From: Bifidobacterium ramosum
GTDB taxonomy: Bacteria; Actinomycetota; Actinomycetes; Actinomycetales; Bifidobacteriaceae
Assembly (NCBI RefSeq): GCF_009299505.1
Contig: NZ_WBSM01000001.1
Coordinates: 434,001-498,000, forward strand
Direction of reading: 5' to 3'
DNA: 64,000 nucleotides
The first letter of the stretch is position 1. Each line of letters begins with the position of its first letter. Shown piece after piece: positions 50,144 to 58,460 of the stretch. The notes below the pieces were generated by a model, which saw only the letters and a list, made by a program, of their open reading frames with translations, was not told the DNA's origin and made no database searches. The position numbers and the translations under genes were made by a program.

Positions 50144-51039
50144 TTAGCTGATCCTGTAGAGTCGTGGGGTGACGACGGCGTCGTAGTCGGCGGGGTCCCG
50201 GCTGGTGTTGGCGATGCGCGGGTACACGCTTCGCGTGTCGTCCGGCGGGATCGTGAAGCCCTTGCCCGCGCCCGTGTATTCCACGGTGCTGTCCGGTTTC
50301 ATGAACTTGGCCTGTATCTTCAACGGGCCCGTGCCGTCGATCTCGCCGCCGAGGTAGTACGTGCCGGGGTCGAGTTCTACTTGTTTGGCGAACTCGAACC
50401 AGCCGGAGGCGGTGGCGTTGCTCTTGACCGTGTACGAGCCGTTCCCGACCGGCGTGCACGTCACGCCACTGCGCGTCGTCTCGCCGAGCGCGGGCCACAG
50501 GTTCACCGGCTCATACCCCCCCCAATCGCTTCCACGTTGTCGGGGCGCATCCATTCGGCCGGCGTGCCGCCGAGATTGAGGATGGGCTTGAACGAGGGAA
50601 GGTCGACCGGCGTGTCGGGCGTGTAGTTGTCGCCGGCGAGCAGGCGCAGGACGATGTGGGTGGCGTCCTCGGGTATGGGCGCGCTCTTGCCGCCGGTGAG
50701 GATCGGCGGATGCCCGCCGGACGCCAGATCGAACGTGACGTACGAGTACAGGCCGGCGTTGTCGGCCCACACGCTCGAGTACGTGACCGTCTTGCCCTTG
50801 AGACCGTCGGGGACGGTCACGGCCCATTCGAGGCCGTGGTGGCGTTCTGCGACGCTGCCGGTGACATGCAACGAGCCGTCGGGGTTCACCGTGGCGGTCA
50901 ATCCGTCGCCGGTGCCGGGCCCGTACGAGAGCAGGTTACGGCTTCTGACCGTGACGGGCGTGTCGGTGGTGATGCCTCCGGCCTTGACCGTCAGCCGTGT
51001 GGTGCCTCGTGTCTTGCCGGTGAGTGTTATCGTCCCCAT
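50144..51039 (-). CDS. Putative receptor-binding protein 2, frame interrupted at a G8 tract
   Basis: ATG 51039 with AAGGAGG 6 bases upstream. The present frame gives 178 residues: an Ig-like half domain (TLTGKTRGTTRLTVKAGG), then a carbohydrate-binding-like beta-sandwich ending LNLGGTPAEWMRPDNVEAI, then GGG and a stop at 50503 just after eight Gs (50516-50523). A ninth G or a -1 slip adds a second sandwich domain (YEPVNLWPALGETTRSG to RLYRIS), giving about 298 residues. The short form may itself be functional because the first domain is complete. Confidence 0.7.
50516..50523 (-). repeat. G8 homopolymer tract in RBP2
   Basis: Eight Gs on the coding strand between GCGATT and TATGAG. In the present frame translation stops four codons later; with nine Gs it continues for about 120 residues. 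Confidence 0.9.
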
Positions 51040-51064
51040 GCGGGGCCTCCTTGCGATGATGATG

Positions 51065-51082
51065 GAAGCCCCGCATGGGGCT
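51065..51082 (-). terminator. Small hairpin after the first RBP gene
   Basis: AAGCCCC (51065-51071) pairs with GGGGCTT (51076-51082) right at the stop codon of RBP1, before the ribosome binding site of RBP2. Short T tract; partial termination at best. Confidence 0.4.
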
Positions 51083-52148
51083 TAGTTGTTGTTGGCTGGC
51101 GGCTGCCAGTTGTGCGCGGTGCCGCCGGATTCGAGCATCGGATGCAGCGTGTGATCGACGGTCACACCTCCGTTGACGCCGACCACGGTCGCATACGTCC
51201 AGTCGTCGCCCTCGACCGTGAAGGTACGCGACGCCACATCGGGCGTCAGCGTCTCGTACCAGTACTTGACGCTCGTGCTGCGCATCGACACGAACACGAG
51301 CGAACCGGCGGGCTGGTCGTGGCAGGAGAGCGTGTACGTTCCGGCCGGCAGCGGCTTGTACACGTCGTTCGCGGGGTAGAAGTCGACGCGGTAGTCCGGC
51401 CCGTCGCCGCGCGTGTTCGTGCCCGTCAGTCGGATGCCCTTGTCGGGTTCGATGGAGCATGCGACCCCGTACGCGGAGCGCGCTTCGGGCTGCATCCACA
51501 GGTTGACGGGAGCCGGCAGCGAGGTGACGGGGATCTCCGTTGTGAGCGTTCCGGTTTGGATGCTGATCGTGGTCGTGCCGGCCGCGAGGGCGGTCAGCCT
51601 ACACCGCCCCCCCCTACTGCTTGGATGGTTGCGATGGCGGGGTCCTTGATGGTGGCGGTGAACTCCTGGCTGGCGGTCGCGGGCAGGATCTGCACGCTGA
51701 TCTGCACGGGGTCGTCGCCGACACGCGTCTCGATGCTCGTGGGCGTGACCTTGATGGATTCGGGCGCGTACGCGCATGTAATCGACAACGCCGCGCTCGT
51801 GAAGCCTCCGATGGTCGCGGTGATGAGCGCCGTGCCCCCGTGCTTCCACGTGACGGTGTTGCCGCTGACGGTCGCCACGCTCGTGTCGAGCGACTTGAAC
51901 GTCACGTCCTTCGAGGTGAGCAGGTCACCGACATGCCCGTCCGCATACGTGGCACGCGCGGCGAGTTTGACCGTGCCGTTGATCGCGAGGCTCTTCGGCG
52001 GCGCGCCGCCGTTCTCGGCGAGGATTGCGATCGACGTGACCGTGTCCCTGTCGAGCGGCCACAGGAGCCGGCCGGCGGCGTACGCGTTGTACCGGTGGCC
52101 GCCGACCATGGGCTTGCCGACGAGTTGGCCGTTGTACATGACCGGCAT
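51082..52148 (-). CDS. Putative receptor-binding protein 1, frame interrupted at a G8 tract
   Basis: ATG 52148, 3 bases after the upstream gene, with GAGGAG before it. The present frame gives 184 residues: an N-terminal attachment region (YNGQLVGKPMVGGHRYNAY), one full Ig-like Big_2 domain, and the first half of a second that stops just after eight Gs (51607-51614). With nine Gs or a -1 slip the second Ig domain is completed (LTALAAGTTTISIQTGTLTT). A carbohydrate-binding-like C-terminal domain (PVNLWMQPEARSAYG, LPAGTYTLSC, ending NWQPPANNN) then follows, about 355 residues in all. That the tract splits a domain in two argues the joined form is a real product. Confidence 0.75.
51607..51614 (-). 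repeat. G8 homopolymer tract in RBP1
   Basis: Eight Gs on the coding strand between GCAGTA and CGGTGT, inside the second Ig-like domain. The present frame closes at 51594. Confidence 0.9.
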
Positions 52149-52151
52149 GGC

Positions 52152-52919
52152 TCACTCCTCTTCGGTTTCGGGGATGACGGTGGGGGTGTCCGGCTGGGCG
52201 GCCGCGATCTCGTCGGACTTCGCCATGGCCGCGGACTCCACGCCCGCGACGAGCTCGTCCATGCGCAGGGTCGCGCTCACGGCGTGCTCGTCCACGGACG
52301 CGGTGTGCAGGCTGATCTGCGCGGCCGCGTCCTCGCCCAATGCGGTCACGTCCGACACCGTCGACTCCACCGACGCGCGCAACGCGCTGGCCTTCGCTGC
52401 CTCGGTCTTCGCGTCCTCGCCCGCCTGGTAGACCGCCGCCAGCGCGGCCGACGCGGACTGCGCGGCCGTGGTCTCGTCGAACCAGTAGACGAAGGAGGCC
52501 GGATACTGGTTCGACATCTCCTCGGCCTCCGCCATGCCGGCCGCGAACCGGTACTCGGCCACATGCCCGCCGGTCATGTCCACGGGGACGAAGCTCGTCG
52601 GGTCCACGTCGGTCAGGTCCGCGTACTCCACCTGCGTCGTGCTGTCGGGCACCTGCACGTAGCGCGAATAGGACACGTCTCGTCCTCCGACCGTGTAGAT
52701 CTCCGTGACCATCCATACGAACGCGCCGTCGGTCGCGGCGAGCTGGACGGTCACGTCGCCCTTCTGGTCGAGCCCGACCTCGAACGGCGAGGGGATGAGC
52801 AGGTGCTTCTCCTTGTCGAAATGACGCGACGCCGGGGAGAACAAGAGACGGCCGACCGCCGGCTGCTCCCCGTTCTCCGCGTTGTCCGCGAACCGCGCCT
52901 GAATGTGAACGCTCGTCAT
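52152..52919 (-). CDS. Minor tail / fibre-base protein (phage)
   Basis: 255 residues. The N-terminal ~130 residues resemble the beta-rich attachment domain at the start of actinophage tail fibres (VGRLLFSPASRHFDKEKHLLIPSPFEVGLD, VQLAATDGAFVWMVTEI). The rest is an Ala/Glu-rich helical region (AAQSASAALAAVYQAGEDAKTEAAK). Likely anchors the downstream receptor-binding proteins to the tail tip. Overlaps its upstream neighbour (ATGA). Exact role inferred from order. Confidence 0.6.
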   Translation of the reverse strand: MTSVHIQARFADNAENGEQPAVGRLLFSPASRHFDKEKHLLIPSPFEVGLDQKGDVTVQLAATDGAFVWMVTEIYTVGGRDVSYSRYVQVPDSTTQVEYADLTDVDPTSFVPVDMTGGHVAEYRFAAGMAEAEEMSNQYPASFVYWFDETTAAQSASAALAAVYQAGEDAKTEAAKASALRASVESTVSDVTALGEDAAAQISLHTASVDEHAVSATLRMDELVAGVESAAMAKSDEIAAAQPDTPTVIPETEEE

Positions 52920-53344
52920 GATTCCTCCTTGCTATGGGTGCCGATGGTCTCGGGCGCGATGTCGGGCCGCAGATCGTCTGGCAGGCTCGGTTTGGGATGC
53001 GATGCGATCCAGTCCGGCTCCGCGATCTCGCAGAAGTCCTGCAGCCAGTGGAACAGGCGGCGTGTGTACGCGGTTGCCTTGAAGTACTTCTCCTGCACCT
53101 CTTCGAGGTGCTTGATCTGTCTGGCCTGGTAGTCGACGTGCTCGCGCAGGTCGTCCACGGTCGCGCCCAGCGTCTCGCGGACCTTGCTCGCGGCCTCGGC
53201 CGCGATGTTGTCGATGTCGGCCTCGGTCTTGTTACGGGTCGACCACGCGCCGATCAGGCCGCCGAGACCGCCGCCGCCGACGAGCGCGAGGATCAACGCG
53301 GTCCAGAACTCGGTGCTGGCGAATAATTGCTGCAATGGCGGCAT
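52916..53344 (-). CDS. Small membrane-anchored coiled-coil phage protein
   Basis: 142 residues. A hydrophobic glycine-rich helix (FWTALILALVGGGGLGGLIGAW) is followed by a long charged helix (IAAEAASKVRETLGATVDDLREHVDYQARQIKHLEEVQEKYF). GGAAGGAG lies 7 bases before ATG 53344, which overlaps the previous stop (TGATG). The architecture resembles holin-like or tail-associated spanin-type proteins; the position inside the tail-fibre genes is unusual for a holin. Function unknown. Confidence 0.6.
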   Translation of the reverse strand: MPPLQQLFASTEFWTALILALVGGGGLGGLIGAWSTRNKTEADIDNIAAEAASKVRETLGATVDDLREHVDYQARQIKHLEEVQEKYFKATAYTRRLFHWLQDFCEIAEPDWIASHPKPSLPDDLRPDIAPETIGTHSKEES

Positions 53345-53664
53345 CACACCGCTCCTTCCGTGGTCTGGCCGGAGCGCCATGTGATGATCTCGGTGATTTG
53401 CGGGAGGTCCTTGGCGGGGATGTCGCGGCCGAGGCGGGTGGTCATGTCCGTGAACGTGACCGTGTCCGCGTCCGTGGATGTGAAGTCGCATCGCAGCTGC
53501 TTGCCGTAGTCGCACCAGGTCTGCGCGGTGCCGTCGTCCGAGTGGTCGAACTGCAGGCCGAGGCGGAGCATCTGGTGCAGGATCCCGCCGGCCGGCGGGC
53601 GCAGGTCGAGCGCTCCCGCCACGCCCGCGTCGGTGTCGTCGGTGGTGTTGGTTGTGTCGGTCAT
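53344..53664 (-). CDS. Small phage protein of unknown function (106 aa)
   Basis: Not recognised. Acidic Thr/Asp-rich N-terminus, then a folded-looking part (HQMLRLGLQFDHSDDGTAQTWCDYGKQLRCDF). AAAGGAG lies 8 bases before the ATG, and the stop is coupled to the next gene. Carried in the tail-fibre operon, so a structural or chaperone role is possible. Confidence 0.55.
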   Translation of the reverse strand: MTDTTNTTDDTDAGVAGALDLRPPAGGILHQMLRLGLQFDHSDDGTAQTWCDYGKQLRCDFTSTDADTVTFTDMTTRLGRDIPAKDLPQITEIITWRSGQTTEGAV

Positions 53665-53691
53665 GGGTCTGGCTCCTTTGCTTGGTATGGG

Positions 53692-56600
53692 TCATTGGGG
53701 TATGGTCAGCCCGTCGAGCGCGACCCAGTCGCACACGACGGACACGACCACGTCGGTGGTCTTCGCGGGTATGTACACGTTGATCGGGGTGAGCTGGTTG
53801 TTCTTCCATCCCCAGCACACGAAGTTGCGGTTGTCGGGGCGGGCCGTCAGCCAGAACTCGCCCGTGTTCCGGTTGACGCGCGCGTCGGCCTTGGCGGCCT
53901 TGACGCGGCCGCGGAAGCATATCAGCCCGCCGCGGTACGTGTAGCCCACGTCGGTGACCCGGGTCACGTCGCCCGACAGCGCCAGGGCGTTCCATCCGGT
54001 CTGCCAGCGTTGGGTCGGTTCGCTGCTGATCATCGGGTACAGGTTCACGCCGAAGTGGTCGGAGTCGTCTCGCGTGCATCCCATGGACAGCTTGCCGTCG
54101 ATGTCGGAGATCTCCAGCGTGTTGCCGCCGGCCCTGAACACGTCCTTGCCGTTGGCGGTTTTGACGTGGAAGTAGCCGTCCGAGCCGACGAGCGTGCTGT
54201 ACCCGGTCCACGCGCCGTTCTGGATCCTGCCGACCCTGACTCCGTCAGCGGTCATCTTGATGCACGTCTCCAACGCGCCGACCCGGTTCTGCGCGTTCGT
54301 CGCGTTCGTGTTCGCGGTGGACGCCGTCTTCGCGGCGTTGTCCGCGCCGGTCTTCGCCGTGTTCGCGGTGGATTGGGCCGCGGCCACGTTCGCGTCGAGG
54401 GTCTTGAAGTGCGCGGTCCAGCTGGTCGAGTTCTGCTCGATCGTGCCGACGCGCTGCTCGAGCCTGCCGTTCGCGGTGGTCACGTCCTGCACGCTGGCGG
54501 TGATCCTGTCCTTCTCGGCCTTGAAGTCGGCCTTCGTGGTGTAGGTCGCGGCGGCGTCCGTGTTGCTGACGTACGTCTGCTTGACGGTGAGCCTGAACCC
54601 CTCGAGCGACTGGCTGAGCTCGCTCGCGCGTTCGAGCGCGCCGTCGGCCGACGTCTGGGCCTTTTTGAGGTCGGTCACGTCGGTCACGCTCACGTTGTCG
54701 ATGCCGATGTTCCAGGTCATGTCCTCGGTCGCGGCCGGGCCGGTCAGGAAAGCGATCGTGGTGAGCACGCGTCCCGCGGGCAGGGTCAGGTCCACGGCGT
54801 ACGACGTCCACCCGTACGTCGTGGCGCACGACACGAGCTCGCGCCACTCGTACCACGATCCCTTGTCGTCCTTGAGGGTCACGCCGTACTTCAGCGCGCA
54901 CGCGACCGCGCTGGCGGCCTCGAACCTGACGCGCATCGTGCGCTGCCGGTTCTCGGCCTTCATGCGCTTGTCGAGCCCGGTCTGGGTCAGGAAGAACGTC
55001 TTGTCGCCCACGCCCGCGACCGTGCCGGTCTTCTGCCATTGCACGAGGTTGCCGTGCGCGCTCGACCCCCATCCGCCCGCGTTGATCGTGGAGTGCCGGT
55101 GGCCCCATGACGCGAACCCGTTCATGAACCCGCCGTCGAGCACGGCCTCGCCCGTGCCCGACGCCAGCGCGTCGACGGTCGCGTTGGTCTGCGTGATCGT
55201 CGAGGTGAGCGTGTCCGCGGTCTGCTGGAGCGTGCTGATGGTCGCGGCCTGCCCGTCGATCGTCTTCGCCTGCTCCTCGATCCTCGAGGTCAGGCTCCTC
55301 GACGTCTGGGTCAGCTCGCTTTTCGTCGCGTACGAGGTCAGGCCGTCCTTGGTCGCGTACGTGTCCGCGACCGACTGCTTGAACCCGTCGATGGTCTGCT
55401 CGAGACGTGTCTGGCGGGCGAGCGCGTCGGTCTTCGTCTCGTACGATTGGGCCACGGTCTGCCTGAACCCGTCGAGCGACTGCTCGCTCCTGGCGACGCG
55501 GGTGACGGCGTCGTCGGCCGCGGCCTGGGCCTTGCGCGCGTCGGTCGCGTCGGTCACGCTCAGGAGCGTGTAGTACCAGCCGTCGAGGTTGCCGGCCGTC
55601 GTGGTGCCGTCGACCTGCAGCCACAGGCGGGGGTCCTCGTCGAGGCCCTGGGGGATCGTCTGGTACGCCTCGTACAGGCGCCACGTGCCGGCGGGCAGGT
55701 CGAGCGTGGCCTTGAACGCCGTGACCCATCTGCCCGCGCCGTCGACGGCGCCGGCGTAGCCGAGCCCGGTCGTGGTCTTGGCGGCCGTGGTGCGCGCGAT
55801 CCACGCGGCGATCCGGTAGGTGCGGCCGCGTCTGAGCCTGACCGCGCACGTCTGGTCTCGGCCGGTCGGGTGGCCCGTGGTCGCGGCCGGCGCGCCTGCG
55901 GGGGCGCCGGTGGCGGACAGGAGCATGTTCGAGCCCCATTGGTCGAGGTTGCCGAGGGTCTTGTCGAGGTAGGGGTCGAGGACCAGGTCGCCGCCGGCCG
56001 CGGCGGCCGCGTCGGTCCTGCGCGCGTTCTGCGTGATCGTCGTGGCGAGCGTGTCCGTGGTCTGTTTGAGCGTGCTGATGGTCGTGGCCTGCCCTTTGAG
56101 CGTGTCGGCCTGTTCCTTGACCGTGGAGGTCAGGCCCTCCGCGGTCAGTTCGACCTGCGTGGACTTCGCCATCGCGCCGTCGGCGGTCCTGGCGACCGCG
56201 TCCACGCGCGCGCCGATCGACTCGGCCGTCGCCGTCAGCTCGCTTTTCGCGCTGTAGGTCTTGGACGCGTCCGTCTTGGACACGTACTCCTTCTCGACGG
56301 TCTGTCTGAACGCGTCGACGCTCTGCTGGAGGTCGCTGTGCTTCTTGAGGCTGTCCGTCTTGGTCTCGTAGTCCGCCGCGACCGACGAGCGCAGCGACTC
56401 GGCCGTCTGCGTGAGCTCGCTTTTCGTCGTGTACGTCTTGGACGCGTCCGATTTGGACACGTACTCCTTCTCGACGGTGGCCTTGAACCCGTCGGCGGTC
56501 TGCTGCGCGGCGGTCGCCTTCGACAATGCGTCGGACGCGGTCCTCGCGGTCTGGGACACGGTCGATTCCAGCCCGTTCGCGGTCAGCTCGACCTTCGATA

Positions 56601-57225
56601 CCCGGTCGAGCGTCGCCTGCTGCTCGCTGTAATGGGATTCGACGGTCGCGGACAGTGCCGTGACCGTCTGCCTGACCTCGCTCGACGCGCTCACGGCCGC
56701 GTCCGCGTTCCTCGCGACGCCGTCCAGGCGCACGCCCTGGTCCGTGACGGTCCTCTTCACGTCCGTGATCGACGTGGCGAGCTCGTCGGCCTTACCGGCG
56801 ATCTCGCCGGCCTTCGCGTCCGCGGCGTCGGCCGCGGCCTTGGCCTCGCCGGCCTTGGCCTCGGCCTGCGCGGCCGCGTCCTTCGCGGACTGGACGGCCG
56901 TCTGCGCGTCCCTGCGCACCTGCTCGACGCTTTCGACGGCCTGGTCCGCCCTCGCCTTCGCGTCGTCCGCGGCCGCGGCGGCGTCCTCGCGCACCTTCTC
57001 GATGCGTTGGACGGCCTCGTCGGCCTTTTTGCGCAGCTCGTCGCGGTCGGCCTCGAGCTGCGAGGTCACGTCGTCCAGGCTCGCGCCCGTGTCGGTCACC
57101 ACGTTGCCCGCGGGGATGTCGCCCGGCACGGCCGTCTGATGCAACGACGCGCGGCCGTACGCGTTCAGGGCGACGCGCAGGGGGATCTCCCGGTCGGGGT
57201 AGACGATGATGTCGTGCGAAGGCAA
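53692..57225 (-). CDS. Long tail fibre / tail-tip protein with coiled coils and carbohydrate-binding-like domains
   Basis: 1177 residues. Starts at TTG 57225; AGGAGG 6 bases upstream decides this. Layout: a 60-residue globular start; coiled coil to about 410 with repeats of YVSK(S/T)DASKTY followed by KSELT; a beta-sandwich at about 413-560 (LVLDPYLDKTLGNLDQW, LPAGTWRLYEAY); coiled coil; a second sandwich at about 692-852 (VLDGGFMNGFASWGHR, LPAGRVLTTIAF); coiled coil; and a C-terminal head from about 990 (MTADGVRVGRIQNG to the end). Probably a trimeric fibre that contacts the cell surface before the RBPs. Confidence 0.75.
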   Translation of the reverse strand: MPSHDIIVYPDREIPLRVALNAYGRASLHQTAVPGDIPAGNVVTDTGASLDDVTSQLEADRDELRKKADEAVQRIEKVREDAAAAADDAKARADQAVESVEQVRRDAQTAVQSAKDAAAQAEAKAGEAKAAADAADAKAGEIAGKADELATSITDVKRTVTDQGVRLDGVARNADAAVSASSEVRQTVTALSATVESHYSEQQATLDRVSKVELTANGLESTVSQTARTASDALSKATAAQQTADGFKATVEKEYVSKSDASKTYTTKSELTQTAESLRSSVAADYETKTDSLKKHSDLQQSVDAFRQTVEKEYVSKTDASKTYSAKSELTATAESIGARVDAVARTADGAMAKSTQVELTAEGLTSTVKEQADTLKGQATTISTLKQTTDTLATTITQNARRTDAAAAAGGDLVLDPYLDKTLGNLDQWGSNMLLSATGAPAGAPAATTGHPTGRDQTCAVRLRRGRTYRIAAWIARTTAAKTTTGLGYAGAVDGAGRWVTAFKATLDLPAGTWRLYEAYQTIPQGLDEDPRLWLQVDGTTTAGNLDGWYYTLLSVTDATDARKAQAAADDAVTRVARSEQSLDGFRQTVAQSYETKTDALARQTRLEQTIDGFKQSVADTYATKDGLTSYATKSELTQTSRSLTSRIEEQAKTIDGQAATISTLQQTADTLTSTITQTNATVDALASGTGEAVLDGGFMNGFASWGHRHSTINAGGWGSSAHGNLVQWQKTGTVAGVGDKTFFLTQTGLDKRMKAENRQRTMRVRFEAASAVACALKYGVTLKDDKGSWYEWRELVSCATTYGWTSYAVDLTLPAGRVLTTIAFLTGPAATEDMTWNIGIDNVSVTDVTDLKKAQTSADGALERASELSQSLEGFRLTVKQTYVSNTDAAATYTTKADFKAEKDRITASVQDVTTANGRLEQRVGTIEQNSTSWTAHFKTLDANVAAAQSTANTAKTGADNAAKTASTANTNATNAQNRVGALETCIKMTADGVRVGRIQNGAWTGYSTLVGSDGYFHVKTANGKDVFRAGGNTLEISDIDGKLSMGCTRDDSDHFGVNLYPMISSEPTQRWQTGWNALALSGDVTRVTDVGYTYRGGLICFRGRVKAAKADARVNRNTGEFWLTARPDNRNFVCWGWKNNQLTPINVYIPAKTTDVVVSVVCDWVALDGLTIPQ

Positions 57226-57245
57226 GACGCACCTCCTAAACGTGT

Positions 57246-58460
57246 TTAGAGCATGGGATCGGCCATCACGTCGAACGTGAGCTGTGCCTTGCCGGATTCG
57301 TCGCCGTCCATCTGCATGAGACGGGTGATGTACATGCCGTCCGCGAGCGTGGGGAACCCGTTGGCCCACAGGTGGACGCGTTCTCCGGTATGGAAGCTGC
57401 CCGGCGGATGCAATAGGTGGCCGGCCTGGTCTCGGTCGGTGAAATAGACGCTGCCCTTGATCTGCATGATGGGCGCGTCCAAGCCGGCGAGACGGCCGGC
57501 CGCGGCCCGTTGCAGCAGGCTCGTGTCGTCGATGTCGTTGTCGGATTCGACTGCCTCCCGCAGCGGCCACGGGTCCGTCTGTTGCACGAGCGTCAGGTTC
57601 TCGCTCATCGCGCATTTCATCTTGTCGCCCGCGCCGGCACCGGTCATGTACACGCGGTGCGTGGGGCCGGCGTGGTCGATCGACAGGTCCTCGATCGTGC
57701 CGCCCAACGGGCTGTAGTGGAATTCGACGACGCTGGACTGTTCGAGGTAGACGTCTGCATCGGACGCGGCGAGGAAGTCCCAGCGGAAATGCGAGCCGTC
57801 GCTCAGCTTCGGCCGGAACTGGCAGTCCGGTCCGTTCTCCAAGTTGGTCAGACGGGTCAGGAAGCTTTTGAAGTCGAGGTTCTGGATGTCGTACCCGTGG
57901 TAGTCGCGGTTCTCCGTACCCCGTTCGCCCAAGTAGTTCCAGTCGATGGGCAGGATCCCGCCGGCCTTGCCGCCGGTGACGCGAGCGCCGAACTCGGCCG
58001 CCAGCCCGCGCCGCGACAGACCCCGGTAGCTGATCACGCTGCTTGTGGTGCCCTTCGCGGCCGTGCCGAACCGGCGTTCGTCGATCAGGTACCGGTCCGC
58101 GAGCAGCGACAGGGGACTCGCCAGCGTGAAGCTCGTGTCGGACGCGGTGTCGGTGCGCGGCGTGATCGACCCGCCCACGATCGGCGTGCCGATCTCCGAC
58201 GGATCATCGGCCGTTTTCCAGCACAGCATGATCGACCGTTTGTCGGGACACAGCAGATCCGCGCGAGCAGCCGCCGAGCGGGCGGGCACCGCACCCCACG
58301 GCAGCCTCAAACCGGTCGCGTCCTGCTCGCCCGCGTTCTTGTCACGCGTGGTCGCCATCGCCGAATCGGACACGCTTACCGACCAGCTGAAGCTCGGCAG
58401 ATCGATCGGGCAGCGGATCAGACCGGTCATCGTGTCGAACACGTAGGCGCGCCAGCTCAC
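57246..58460 (-). CDS. Phage minor tail / baseplate (Tal-like) protein
   Basis: 404 residues. Its place after the distal tail protein and before the fibre is that of a tail-associated (Tal, baseplate hub) protein. It begins WRAYVFDTMTGLIRCPIDLPSFSWSVSVSDS, and features ADRYLIDERRFGT and the C-terminal GMYITRLMQMDGDESGKAQLTFDVM match minor tail proteins of actinophages that process gene-27-like domains. GTG start overlapping the previous stop (GTGA). No peptidase domain seen. Confidence 0.65.
   Translation of the reverse strand: MSWRAYVFDTMTGLIRCPIDLPSFSWSVSVSDSAMATTRDKNAGEQDATGLRLPWGAVPARSAAARADLLCPDKRSIMLCWKTADDPSEIGTPIVGGSITPRTDTASDTSFTLASPLSLLADRYLIDERRFGTAAKGTTSSVISYRGLSRRGLAAEFGARVTGGKAGGILPIDWNYLGERGTENRDYHGYDIQNLDFKSFLTRLTNLENGPDCQFRPKLSDGSHFRWDFLAASDADVYLEQSSVVEFHYSPLGGTIEDLSIDHAGPTHRVYMTGAGAGDKMKCAMSENLTLVQQTDPWPLREAVESDNDIDDTSLLQRAAAGRLAGLDAPIMQIKGSVYFTDRDQAGHLLHPPGSFHTGERVHLWANGFPTLADGMYITRLMQMDGDESGKAQLTFDVMADPML

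Noticed and set aside
49620..52148. Reading the three RBP genes as simple pseudogenes
   Set aside because: Both sides of each G-tract are well preserved, each gene has a good ribosome binding site, and all three need the same single-base correction. Decay would give mixed lesions. A systematic homopolymer undercall remains possible and is stated as the main alternative.
49620..52148. Site-specific inversion (shufflon) sites at the G-tracts
   Set aside because: Apart from the Gs the flanks differ (GCAGTA/CGGTGT, GCGATT/TATGAG, CATTTA/CTAGCG) and all segments point the same way, so no inverted recombination sites can be supported.
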